A DNA stretch of 42,672 nucleotides, from positions 1-42,672 of the forward strand of contig JAMPHR010000006.1 in the NCBI GenBank assembly GCA_023663345.1, given 5' to 3'. The number at the start of each line of letters is the position of its first letter. The first letter of the stretch is position 1. Of this stretch, positions 1 to 6,746 are shown piece by piece. The notes under the pieces were generated by a model, which did no database searches, was not told the origin of the DNA, and worked only from the letters and a program-made list of their open reading frames with translations. The stretch is from Paenibacillus sp. Lineage in GTDB: Bacteria > Bacteroidota > Bacteroidia > Bacteroidales > Muribaculaceae. The translations under genes were made by a program, and so were the position numbers.

Positions 1-2
1 CC

Positions 3-113
3 GATTTCAAACCCCTCGAATTCGAGGGGTTTAGAAAAGAAGCGGGCTTAAATGCTTTTCATCAGATGAGCGTGTTGGAGAGTGGCGACAATGACCGTAA
101 ACTTTTGAAATAA
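3..113 (+). pseudogene. KilA-N-like protein, 3' end, probably internally deleted
   Basis: An open frame runs from the window edge to a TAA at 111-113 and encodes 36 residues. The segment EFEGFRKEAGLNAF resembles the start of the KilA-N DNA-binding domain of phage and Bacteroidales proteins. In intact proteins I recall a long stretch (…SPKKWIE..TNAIG…YAHKDIAFEF…) after the AGLNAF part. Here it passes straight into HQMSVLESGDNDRKLLK and a stop, which looks like the C-terminus of the same family. I therefore infer an in-frame internal deletion, although the N-terminus lies outside the window. The stop is 8 nt before the macro-domain gene, so the two were probably co-transcribed. A related remnant lies at 2504-2710. 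The family call rests on recall, not on a search. Confidence 0.45.
9..32. repeat. Perfect 24-bp palindrome inside the KilA-N remnant
   Basis: The arms AAACCCCTCGAA / TTCGAGGGGTTT are fully self-complementary with no loop. They lie in the coding frame of the KilA-N remnant, about 15 nt before its apparent deletion junction. It could be a recombination or protein-binding site, or a coincidence of codon choice. Confidence 0.8.
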
Positions 114-121
114 AACACACG

Positions 122-592
122 ATGATAAAGTATATCGAGAAAGGAGACATATTCAATATCAGTGGCGTAAACAGCTATGCCCACGGATGTAATTGTGCCG
201 GAGCGATGGGCAAAGGAATTGCTTTGCAGTTTCGTAGCAAATACCCGGAGATGTATTCGGAATATAAAGCGATGTGCAGGGATGGGATTTATAAACCCGG
301 CGATGTTTTCGATTACAATTATGGGAACGGACACATATATAACCTTGGCACACAGGCTACCTGGAGAACAAAAGCACGTATAGAATATATCGAGCGGTCG
401 ATTAAAGCGATGCTTGAATTAGCTGTGAAGGACAATGTGACAAAAATCGCTCTCCCTGCTATTGGTGCCGGATTGGGTGGCTTGAAATGGGATGATGTGA
501 AAGATGTTCTGAATAGAGTGTCTGCCGATTATCCAACCATCGACTTATATATTGTGGAAGCCTACCAAAGCAACATCCCCATATCTGAATAA
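122..592 (+). CDS. Macro-domain (ADP-ribose-binding) protein
   Basis: A single-domain protein of 156 residues. Macro-domain features are GDIFNIS at residues 8-14, the NCAGAMGKGIA loop at about 24-34 that contacts ADP-ribose, and PAIGAGLGGLKWDD at about 111-124 for the phosphate loop. Macro domains bind ADP-ribose, and many remove it from proteins, DNA or O-acetyl-ADP-ribose. The pattern (MGKGIA…FRSKYP, WRTKARIEYI) is closest to the ALC1/TARG1/DarG-like group. The residue aligning with the lysine of the DarG NFPTK motif appears to be Gln78 (NLGTQ), so DarG-type lysine chemistry is not assured. The gene starts 8 nt after the KilA-N remnant. No DarT-like toxin is visible in the window, but the sequence upstream is missing. 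The macro call is firm; substrate and role are unknown. Confidence 0.88.
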   Translation: MIKYIEKGDIFNISGVNSYAHGCNCAGAMGKGIALQFRSKYPEMYSEYKAMCRDGIYKPGDVFDYNYGNGHIYNLGTQATWRTKARIEYIERSIKAMLELAVKDNVTKIALPAIGAGLGGLKWDDVKDVLNRVSADYPTIDLYIVEAYQSNIPISE

Positions 593-645
593 TTGGATCC
601 CAAGTATTTTCAACTCGTAAAATGAGGCCGTTACAATCGTGTGGT
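593..645 (+). repeat. Imperfect direct repeat, copy A
   Basis: This begins immediately after the macro-gene stop codon and aligns to 2711-2763 with roughly 75% identity. It includes the identical cores CCAAGTATTTTCAAC and AATGAGGC. Copy B also begins immediately after a stop codon, that of the second KilA-N remnant. This suggests a duplicated cassette end. Confidence 0.65.
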
Positions 646-703
646 ACAATGAGAGTACAAAAGCGATGTTATTTATCTGCCTTTAGCGAAAAGGAGGTAA
701 GAA

Positions 704-772
704 ATGGGGCTGATAAAAAACGTCCCGAATTTCGCAAAACAGTTGATAATGTTGCTATTACCGATTATTTAG
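704..772 (+). CDS. Possible 22-residue hydrophobic peptide with a strong Shine-Dalgarno
   Basis: AAGGAGG at 691-697 lies 6 nt before ATG 704, a canonical Shine-Dalgarno sequence, which is unusual in Bacteroidetes. The frame encodes 22 residues, ending LIMLLLPII, and stops at 770-772. A second open frame (649-789, 46 residues) overlaps it and contains protein-like text (KKRPEFRKTVDNVAITDYLD). The whole stretch may therefore be a coding scar and the SD an accident. Low confidence. Confidence 0.18.
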   Translation: MGLIKNVPNFAKQLIMLLLPII

Positions 773-774
773 AT

Positions 775-782
775 TATCTTTG
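775..782 (+). promoter_or_regulatory. Bacteroidetes -7 box (TATCTTTG) for the lipoprotein gene at 809
   Basis: This matches TAnnTTTG and is followed by C. It sits 26 nt before ATG 809, which gives a short leader. No convincing TTTG -33 box is seen. Confidence 0.55.
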
Positions 783-808
783 CTACTGAACCAAATAACC
801 GATAGTGT

Positions 809-1567
809 ATGGCGAAAAAACTCACTCTCCTTACTTTGCTTGTAAGCATCGCCCTTGCAGTTGCAGTAACCGCATGTGGTAATATAAGCACCACCAAAAC
901 CGAAAAGGTTAAAGGTGTGGAAGTAATATTTTCGGTAGAAGAAATAAATAAGGAAGAATTTGAACGTGCTGAAAATAGTCAGCAAAAATATGCTTATACT
1001 TATTTTTGCGATAGCGTTGTTGAAAACGATATTACACGCATAATTGTATCAGACGTTCGTACCCGATTTGAACGAATGGATAGTTCACAAAGAGAGGATT
1101 ACGACATACCTCTTGGAGGTGATGAATATGAAAATCTGTTTCATACGAGCTCTTTAACTTACGCAAAAAAGTTGGGGATATATGGATTTATGTTACCTAC
1201 TATACATGATTGTGAATTACATTGTTACAATGCGCGAACAGGCAAGTATTTAGGGAATATAATATTGCCTTTTGCTATTTCTCCAAAAGGTATAATGGTT
1301 GCTCAAAAACAGCACGATTGTGATGTGCCGCTTGATTTACACTTTTACATTCATAGTCAAGATTATGTATATGAAAATTTTAGTTTTATATATAACGGTA
1401 TAAATGGCGAAGCTGTGGTTGATTATTATACTTCACAAGAATTGGAATTGCCTGTGACCTCGTTTTTTGTCGGTGACAATCTATTGTATATATCACTCTA
1501 TAAGGTTGCAAGACCGACTGATACAGATTTGGTATATCTAAAAATAACATTACCAGACATAAAGTGA
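809..1567 (+). CDS. Lipoprotein of unknown function
   Basis: A protein of 252 residues. Residues 1-23 form a lipoprotein signal peptide: a lysine pair, a hydrophobic core, then the lipobox VTAC with lipidated Cys23. It is therefore membrane-anchored. The mature part is rich in Asp, Tyr and Glu with many short beta-type stretches. I recognise no enzyme motif. It has an open promoter upstream (775-782) and lies in an AT-rich segment whose base composition differs from the core genes after 4185. No partner is evident, and the next gene has its own promoter. Treat it as an accessory exported protein of unknown family. Confidence 0.8.
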   Translation: MAKKLTLLTLLVSIALAVAVTACGNISTTKTEKVKGVEVIFSVEEINKEEFERAENSQQKYAYTYFCDSVVENDITRIIVSDVRTRFERMDSSQREDYDIPLGGDEYENLFHTSSLTYAKKLGIYGFMLPTIHDCELHCYNARTGKYLGNIILPFAISPKGIMVAQKQHDCDVPLDLHFYIHSQDYVYENFSFIYNGINGEAVVDYYTSQELELPVTSFFVGDNLLYISLYKVARPTDTDLVYLKITLPDIK

Positions 1568-1572
1568 TTTTA

Positions 1573-1662
1573 TGCAACGAAACGACGGGAGATGTTGCGA
1601 GTGAGGACGTTGCTGACGGTGTCGGTAACGTCGCGCCAGAGGCTATCGGTGTAGGAATCTGT
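1573..1662 (-). pseudogene. Possible C-terminal coding remnant
   Basis: On the minus strand an open frame bounded upstream by a TAG encodes about 30 residues containing SLWRDVTDTVSNVLTRNISR and a TAA just after the lipoprotein gene. The text reads like real protein and the stretch is GC-richer than its AT-rich surroundings. I cannot name the family. It could be chance. Confidence 0.22.
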
Positions 1663-1692
1663 CTAAATCCGCTGTGATTGAGGAATAATAGT

Positions 1693-1700
1693 TAACTTTG
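1693..1700 (+). promoter_or_regulatory. -7 box (TAACTTTG) almost abutting the start codon at 1704
   Basis: This matches TAnnTTTG and ends only 3 nt before ATG 1704. If it is used, the transcript would start at or within a few bases of the ATG, giving a leaderless or near-leaderless mRNA. Confidence 0.5.
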
Positions 1701-1703
1701 CGT

Positions 1704-2156
1704 ATGGCAAACCCAATTAATATATATGTCAGCGTTTCCAAAAGTTTGTTATTGACTTTGGGATTTGTTGTGTTTGCCCTTATGGTATATGTAGCACTTA
1801 AAAATGCCAGTATCGCTAAAATTATTATAGGTGGAATATGTGAATTGGTATCTATTATAGGTTTCGGATTTTCTCTATATGTACTTTGGTGGGCTTTGAA
1901 GAAAAGGCCTGTAATTAGAATTTATAATGACAGAGTAGTGAATTACACGCTATTCACCGGGTGGCAGACTATTTATTTTTGTGATGTGGAGATATTCACG
2001 GTAATAAAGGTATCAGGAGTTCAAATTATTCAAGCGCATTTCTTGAATAATTTGTTTCAAGCCGATAAATCACTGAATACAGGTCTTATAGGCAACAAGA
2101 ATAAAGTTTGTGATTTACTCAATGAAAAACTGAATGATTATGAAGCCGTTGAATAA
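1704..2156 (+). CDS. STM3941-like small membrane protein
   Basis: A protein of 150 residues starting at ATG 1704; an upstream TTG at 1698 overlaps the -7 box and is unlikely. Two hydrophobic helices lie at about residues 12-32 and 38-63. A soluble C-terminal part follows, with IRIYNDRVVNYTLFTGWQTI and CDVEIFTVIKV. This layout, two membrane helices then a PH-like beta domain, fits the STM3941 family, whose function is unknown. The 3' end overlaps the next gene by 23 nt, so the two are translationally linked. The segment is AT-rich. The family call is by architecture and is tentative. Confidence 0.7.
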   Translation: MANPINIYVSVSKSLLLTLGFVVFALMVYVALKNASIAKIIIGGICELVSIIGFGFSLYVLWWALKKRPVIRIYNDRVVNYTLFTGWQTIYFCDVEIFTVIKVSGVQIIQAHFLNNLFQADKSLNTGLIGNKNKVCDLLNEKLNDYEAVE

Positions 2157-2499
2157 AAAATTATTTTGGCTTATTTGGGGCGTGTGCTTGTGGTGTTTTA
2201 TTTTTTTAAGTACAACTAATCATGGGCGCGGTGAAGCAGGTGGGCGTCTTATGCTATTCAGTCAATTGTTCTTAATTGGAGCAACAGCTTTATGCTCCTG
2301 TTATAGTAAGAGAACAGCATTGACAAATCTTATAGTCGCCGTTATTTTTAATGCGGTACTATTCTTAGGTTTGTTTGCGAGCCATGGTGAAGGCACATGT
2401 TTGCTTCTGATGATTTCGATATTGTTTATCAATGTTTGTCAGGGTATAGGTTTATTAGTGTACCTGTTAATAAACTGGCTCAAAAATAAATCTATGTAA
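2134..2499 (+). CDS. Small integral membrane protein, unknown
   Basis: A protein of 121 residues (119 if the in-frame ATG at 2140 is used). It is mostly hydrophobic, with about four predicted membrane segments near residues 9-26, 39-56, 65-82 and 88-114, separated by short polar loops (NHGRGEAGG, CSCYSKR). There is no recognisable family motif. It overlaps the end of the STM3941-like gene, implying co-translation. Its stop is followed directly by a KilA-N remnant. It is plausibly a partner of the upstream membrane protein, but no function can be assigned. Confidence 0.7.
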   Translation: MIMKPLNKKLFWLIWGVCLWCFIFLSTTNHGRGEAGGRLMLFSQLFLIGATALCSCYSKRTALTNLIVAVIFNAVLFLGLFASHGEGTCLLLMISILFINVCQGIGLLVYLLINWLKNKSM

Positions 2500-2503
2500 C
2501 GAA

Positions 2504-2710
2504 GCAACTAATTATGGCGAATTCGCCACAATTAGAAATCAGTCAGGTCTAAACAGTTTTAAGATAAGCGTCAAGGAGTTTGTGGCACGAACCAATGCTA
2601 TATCACTTCAAGCCAAAGCAGGACGGTATGGTGTTGCATACGCTCATAAGGATATAGCGTTTGAGTTCGGCATGTGTATCAGCCTAGAGTTCAAGACCAG
2701 GATAAATTAA
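2504..2710 (+). pseudogene. KilA-N domain remnant
   Basis: The frame reads through from just after the previous stop to a TAA at 2708-2710. It contains clear KilA-N text: RNQSGLNSFKISVKEFVART followed by GRYGVAYAHKDIAFEF. There is no start codon and nothing of the family's N-terminal region before EFATIRNQSGLNSF; the C-terminal half is also missing. It is a gene fragment, not an intact coding region. It begins at about the same point of the domain as the visible part of the remnant at 3-113. Together with the repeat that follows, it points to a duplicated and decayed cassette. Confidence 0.75.
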
Positions 2711-2763
2711 TTGAATTCCAAGTATTTTCAACCCATATAATGAGGCTGTTGCAACTATGCAGT
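2711..2763 (+). repeat. Imperfect direct repeat, copy B
   Basis: This is the partner of 593-645 and starts directly after the stop of the KilA-N remnant. It shares the identical core CCAAGTATTTTCAAC at 2717-2731. The remainder up to 2835 is AT-rich, with a degraded -7-like stretch (TTTAGATTCGG) just before the next gene. Confidence 0.65.
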
Positions 2764-2835
2764 GTGAAAGGAAAACAAAACGATATCTGTTATGGGGAAA
2801 TTTTATTTTTGGTAAACAATATTTAGATTCGGTGT

Positions 2836-3048
2836 ATGAATGTAGTAGAGATGGTGGCTATTCCTTTGGGTATCTTTATTATAATAGTCATTATTCTTTT
2901 GAGATTTTGCTTTCATAAGAAAGATGGAGCGTATAGCAATCCTTCAGGGTGTAGAATAATGGGTTTGTTTTTAGCTATTATCAGTTTAATACCCATGATA
3001 ATGTTTGTGAGTTGTATTATGGATATTATAGCATCGTTATTTGATTGA
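2836..3048 (+). CDS. Small two-helix membrane protein, unknown
   Basis: A protein of 70 residues with two strongly hydrophobic segments at about residues 7-26 and 43-66. They are separated by a basic/polar loop (CFHKKDGAYSNPSGCR) that should face the cytoplasm. No family is recognised. It stands alone behind repeat copy B, where the lipoprotein gene stands behind copy A. Its ATG is preceded by no clear Shine-Dalgarno, which is usual here. The length, clean hydrophobic pattern and positive-inside loop make it a plausible real gene, but the function is unknown. Confidence 0.6.
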   Translation: MNVVEMVAIPLGIFIIIVIILLRFCFHKKDGAYSNPSGCRIMGLFLAIISLIPMIMFVSCIMDIIASLFD

Positions 3049-3058
3049 GATACAATAA

Positions 3059-3187
3059 TCACTGCCTCATGCCTCTGCGTTGTGGCTGTTCAAGATCTTC
3101 CTTGACGGTGGGGTAAGAAGTAAGGCTGTCGACCCCATCCTATATTTTATCATAGGTATAACAAACGATAATATGCCTACGTTTTAA
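3059..3187 (+). pseudogene. Possible coding scar (C-terminal fragment)
   Basis: An open frame of 42 codons without a start ends at TAA 3185-3187. It contains protein-like text (ALWLFKIFLDGGVRSKAVDP). It may be the tail of a lost membrane protein. I know no family match. Confidence 0.2.
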
Positions 3188-3201
3188 TAAAAAACAAGCC
3201 T

Positions 3202-3945
3202 ATGAGAATGTCAAAAGTTTTCCTGTCAGTGGCATTTGCCATATTATTGCTAAGTGGTTGTTCCAAATCATATAAGAATGTTGTGCCGTATAGCGGGACC
3301 GGCTATTCGGAGCAGAACCGGGAGACAGACAACAGTCAGGATGAAATATATCCAGAGCATGAGACCATTCCACAGTTTCCGGGTGGAGAGGGTGCCATGC
3401 TATCATATATTTATGATAATTTGAAATATCCAAAGGATGCTTTTGACAAAAACATACAGGGTCGCGTAGTCCTGACATTCCTTGTACGAAAGACAGGAGA
3501 AGTAGATTCTGTAAAAATTATAAGAGGCAAAGACCCATCACTTGATGCGGAAGCAATGAGGCTGATTTTAGGCTTCCCTCGATTTAAGCCTGCCACATTT
3601 GACCTTGAGCCAGTCGATTGGCGCATGGCGCTTTCTATAAAATTTAATATGGCTGATTATGATGAAAGGTATAGCAAACGGTATCCCGCTTTCCATTTTG
3701 ACAATGGTGATGATTATGTGGTAGATGGTATGTACCGCATAGTTGATGATCAAGGGCGGATCGGGTATGCCGATGAGAATGGAAATACCGTTATTACTCC
3801 ACGTTTCAAATGTGCATTTCCTTTTGAGAATGGTAAAGCGAGAGTAGCTGATACCGGGGAAGAAAGACGATATGATGCAGAACATTGGTACTGGGAGAGT
3901 GATGACAGGTATTATATTGATAAGACAGGTCGGAAAATAGACTGA
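3202..3945 (+). CDS. Lipoprotein with TonB C-terminal domain and WG repeat
   Basis: A protein of 247 residues, with ATG at 3202 or 3208. A lipoprotein signal ends at LLLSGC, giving lipidated Cys20. Residues about 58-150 match the TonB C-terminal domain of Bacteroidetes: FPGGEGAMLSYIYDNLKYP, then GRVVLTFLVRKTGEVDSVKI and a final FKPA. That domain contacts TonB-dependent receptors in classical TonB. Residues about 175-215 resemble a WG repeat (GRIGYADENGNTVITPRFK…FENGKARV). The usual inner-membrane helix and proline-rich linker are absent and replaced by a lipid anchor, so it cannot transmit proton-motive force like canonical TonB. It may bind peptidoglycan or an outer-membrane protein. It is a single gene. 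Confidence 0.85.
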   Translation: MRMSKVFLSVAFAILLLSGCSKSYKNVVPYSGTGYSEQNRETDNSQDEIYPEHETIPQFPGGEGAMLSYIYDNLKYPKDAFDKNIQGRVVLTFLVRKTGEVDSVKIIRGKDPSLDAEAMRLILGFPRFKPATFDLEPVDWRMALSIKFNMADYDERYSKRYPAFHFDNGDDYVVDGMYRIVDDQGRIGYADENGNTVITPRFKCAFPFENGKARVADTGEERRYDAEHWYWESDDRYYIDKTGRKID

Positions 3946-3990
3946 ACAGATTATCGTTTCATGCCATTATTTGCTAATGAATGTTAATTT

Positions 3991-4012
3991 CCAAGGCTTG
4001 CGCAAGGCTTGG
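3991..4012. other. Tandem CAAGGCTTG direct repeat, possible weak hairpin
   Basis: CAAGGCTTG occurs at 3992-4000 and again at 4003-4011, an 11-bp period. Each unit is almost palindromic, so the pair can also fold weakly. It lies about 80 bp upstream of the TolC-operon -7 box. It could be an operator for the operon's response regulator or a weak terminator for the gene ending at 3945. Confidence 0.35.
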
Positions 4013-4088
4013 TAGAGCTATAATGTGTTAAAAATAGCCGATGTGAGGGGATACGTCTAAATTTTTAGGATTTATAGAGCGGAGAAAC

Positions 4089-4096
4089 TAATTTTG
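4089..4096 (+). promoter_or_regulatory. -7 box (TAATTTTG) of the efflux operon
   Basis: This matches TAnnTTTG and is followed by C. It is 89 nt before the TolC start, leaving a leader of about 80 nt that contains the hairpin at 4102-4127. A T-rich stretch at 4062-4066 could serve as the -33 element. Confidence 0.6.
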
Positions 4097-4101
4097 CATT
4101 G

Positions 4102-4127
4102 TAAGTAAGTCGTAAAAATCTTACTTA
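4102..4127 (+). promoter_or_regulatory. Leader hairpin with an 8-bp perfect stem
   Basis: TAAGTAAG (4102-4109) pairs with CTTACTTA (4120-4127) across a 10-nt loop, right at the expected transcript start. The first 18 nt recur (17/18) upstream of the recombinase at 42619-42636. It may be an operator or an RNA-stability element. Confidence 0.5.
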
Positions 4128-4184
4128 AGTTAATAAATCCATGAGTCAGCCTTTAGGGCTTGCTTAACAACCAGATAATGCAAA

Positions 4185-5498
4185 ATGAATGAACCGTTAA
4201 AAGTATTGACAGCCGTAGGGATGCTTGTGTTGCCGATGTCGATGTGGTGCGAGAACGCTGACGGACAATGGAGCTACAGGGAATGTGTGGACTATGCACG
4301 TGTCAACAATATCTCGCTCAAGCGTTCGGCGCTGACGGAGCAGTCGGCCTCTGTGTCGTTGGAGAGTGCCAAGGCGCAGTGGACTCCGTCGTTTGATTTC
4401 GGCACCACACAGGGGCTCACCAACACGCCGTGGAGTGAAGGTACAAAGAATGTCTACAGCAGTAATTACGGAGTGAATGCCGCATGGACCCTTTGGGACG
4501 GCGGTAAGCGTGAGAGCGATATCCGCAGAGCTTCGACCGATGTGCAACGCTCGGGATGGGCCACCGACCAGGAGTATAAGGATATACAGACCTCTATCTT
4601 GACCGGTTACCTGAATATCCTATATGCCCGTGAGGCTGTGGAGGTAAACCGTTCGCTCTACGATGTGAGCGTGGCCCAGGCCAACCGTGGCAAGCAGATG
4701 ATGGAGTCGGGCAAGATCTCTATGGTCGATTATCAGCAGTTGGCCACTCAGGCCGAGAGCGACCGATACAATCTGGTGACAGCCGAGGCCGAAGTGGCCA
4801 CGCGCAGGCTTGCATTGAAAACTTTGCTTGAGCTCGATATTGACCGTAATATTGATGTTCTCCCGTTGGAATTCAGCCGAGAGCTTGTGATGGACGAGCT
4901 GCCTCCTCTGTCCGAGAGCTATGCGCTTGCCCTGAATACCGATTCTAAACTGCGGTATGATTCGCTTTCAGTCAAGATGGCCGATGAGGATATACGCGCC
5001 GCCAAGGCCGGAGCTTATCCATCCCTTTCACTTTCGGCAGGAGTGGGTACAGGATATTACAGCACCGGTTCGCAAGGTTGGGGCGAGCAGATGAAGAGAG
5101 GTTTCAATGAGAATATAGGACTCACGGTGAGCATACCTATATATGACAGGAAAAAGACAAAGACGGCCATAGCCCAGGCCAAGATCTCGAGATTGAGCAG
5201 CGAGCTTGACTCCCAGGCGCGCAGGACCGAGATTGCCAAGAGCCTCGAGGAATATTATATCGATCATGAGTCGGCCAAATCAAGGTATCAGGCCGCATTG
5301 GAAAGCGAGCGCGAGGCGGCGCTGACCGATGAACTTGTGGGCGAACGTTTCTCGGTGGGATATGTCCAGATAACCGAACTGCTCCAGAGTCACCAGGCTC
5401 TCGTTTCGGCTCGCCATGAGGTGCTCAGAGCCAAATATATGGCTGTGCTCGCTCGAAAGATGGTGGAATTCATGCGAAACGGAAGCGTGGATCTTTAA
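4185..5498 (+). CDS. TolC-family outer-membrane efflux channel
   Basis: A protein of 437 residues. It has a hydrophobic N-terminal export signal (residues about 4-22), then WSYRECVDYARVNNISLKRS, the typical start of mature Bacteroidetes TolC proteins (W-x-L/Y-xx-C-V-x-Y-A-xxxN). Two long alpha-helical, Glu/Ala-rich halves follow with beta segments (FDFGTTQGLTNTPW near 65; LSLSAGVGTGYYSTGSQGW near 280), as in the duplicated OEP domain. It should form the trimeric outer-membrane exit duct. It is the first gene of a six-gene operon, 44 nt before the adaptor gene, and provides the outer-membrane part of a MacAB-TolC-type tripartite pump. The substrate is unknown. Confidence 0.93.
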   Translation: MNEPLKVLTAVGMLVLPMSMWCENADGQWSYRECVDYARVNNISLKRSALTEQSASVSLESAKAQWTPSFDFGTTQGLTNTPWSEGTKNVYSSNYGVNAAWTLWDGGKRESDIRRASTDVQRSGWATDQEYKDIQTSILTGYLNILYAREAVEVNRSLYDVSVAQANRGKQMMESGKISMVDYQQLATQAESDRYNLVTAEAEVATRRLALKTLLELDIDRNIDVLPLEFSRELVMDELPPLSESYALALNTDSKLRYDSLSVKMADEDIRAAKAGAYPSLSLSAGVGTGYYSTGSQGWGEQMKRGFNENIGLTVSIPIYDRKKTKTAIAQAKISRLSSELDSQARRTEIAKSLEEYYIDHESAKSRYQAALESEREAALTDELVGERFSVGYVQITELLQSHQALVSARHEVLRAKYMAVLARKMVEFMRNGSVDL

Positions 5499-5542
5499 AA
5501 AAAGTATCAAAATAAACATTGCACAAAATATAATTCAACATT

Positions 5543-6724
5543 ATGCGGATCAGATATTCGTTGATAATGGCATCGGTGGTCATTATGATGACTGGATGCT
5601 CGAAGAAGGAGGAGATACGCCTCGTGACCGAACCGGTGGTGACCGGTTCAATCAGCGAGAGTGTTACCGCCACAGGCACACTTGAGTCGGAGACTACGGT
5701 GGATGTGGGTACACAGGTGACCGGTATCATTGACAAAATCCTTGTGGACTATAATTCCGAGGTGACCAAGGGGCAACTTCTGGCCGAGATCGATAAAGTG
5801 TTGCTTCAGAGCGAGCTTGCATCGGCCGAGGCTAATGTAGAGAGCGCGAAGGCTTCCTATGAGTATGCCTCTACCAATTATGAGAGGGATAAGAAGCTTC
5901 ATGAGCGCAAACTCATATCTGACTATGAGTTTGACACCACATTGAGGGACTATCAGGTAGCCAAGACCTCCTATGAGAAAGCCAAGGCCGACCGTGTGAG
6001 GGCCGCCAAGAACCTGAATTATGCCGAGATATATTCTCCCATTGACGGTATAGTGATCTCCCGTGATGTTGAGGTGGGCCAGACTGTGGTATCGTCCATG
6101 ACTGTTGCCAATCTTTTCACCATTGCCGATCTTGACCACATGAGAGTGGTTGCCGATGTCGATGAGGCCGATATAGGCCGCGTGAAGGAAGGTCAGGCCG
6201 TGACATTCACTGTGGACGCATATCCCGATGAAGTGTTCAGCGGAGTGGTGACCCAGAAACGTATCAGCCCCACGACCGAGAGCAATGTGGTGACCTACGA
6301 GGTGCTCGTGTCGGCCGACAACTCGGAGCATAAGCTCATCCCCGGCCTCACAGCCAATCTTACAATCTATATGCTCCGTGAGGACAATGTGACCCTCGTG
6401 CCCGCCAAGGCCACACGGTTTATCCCCCACGCTTATGAGGGCGTGAAGAATCTCCCGTCCCTGCCTGAAGGTGTCGACACCGCTCCGTTCAATGATGCGG
6501 CCGATCCCGACAAAAAGAGGGTATGGGTGGTCGAGGGTGACAGGCTTGAGCCTAAATTCATCACCGTCGGAGCAAGCGATGGCATTAACTACAGCGTGAC
6601 CGGCGGTATCGAGCCCGGGGCACAGGTCGCTATCGAGTACTCTGCTCCGATGCCCGAGGAGAATGGTCAGGACGGTACGGAACGAAGCCCGTTTGCTCCG
6701 AAACCTCCGCAACGTAAAAAATAA
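5543..6724 (+). CDS. MacA-like periplasmic adaptor lipoprotein (HlyD/RND-type MFP)
   Basis: A protein of 393 residues. The lipobox MTGC gives Cys19, so it is lipid-anchored instead of carrying an N-terminal helix. The order is: first half-lipoyl (about 45-75, GTQVTGIIDKILVDYNSEVTKG), an alpha hairpin (about 80-165), second half-lipoyl (about 165-190, IYSPIDGIVISRDVEVGQTV), a beta-barrel (about 195-270) and a membrane-proximal domain. The C-terminus is Pro/Lys-rich. It bridges the permease to TolC. Its stop lies 22 nt before the ATPase gene. Family size and order of domains are normal. A large reverse-strand open frame over this gene is a shadow. Confidence 0.93.
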   Translation: MRIRYSLIMASVVIMMTGCSKKEEIRLVTEPVVTGSISESVTATGTLESETTVDVGTQVTGIIDKILVDYNSEVTKGQLLAEIDKVLLQSELASAEANVESAKASYEYASTNYERDKKLHERKLISDYEFDTTLRDYQVAKTSYEKAKADRVRAAKNLNYAEIYSPIDGIVISRDVEVGQTVVSSMTVANLFTIADLDHMRVVADVDEADIGRVKEGQAVTFTVDAYPDEVFSGVVTQKRISPTTESNVVTYEVLVSADNSEHKLIPGLTANLTIYMLREDNVTLVPAKATRFIPHAYEGVKNLPSLPEGVDTAPFNDAADPDKKRVWVVEGDRLEPKFITVGASDGINYSVTGGIEPGAQVAIEYSAPMPEENGQDGTERSPFAPKPPQRKK

Positions 6725-6746
6725 CCGGTAAGGAGGAGGCATCATC

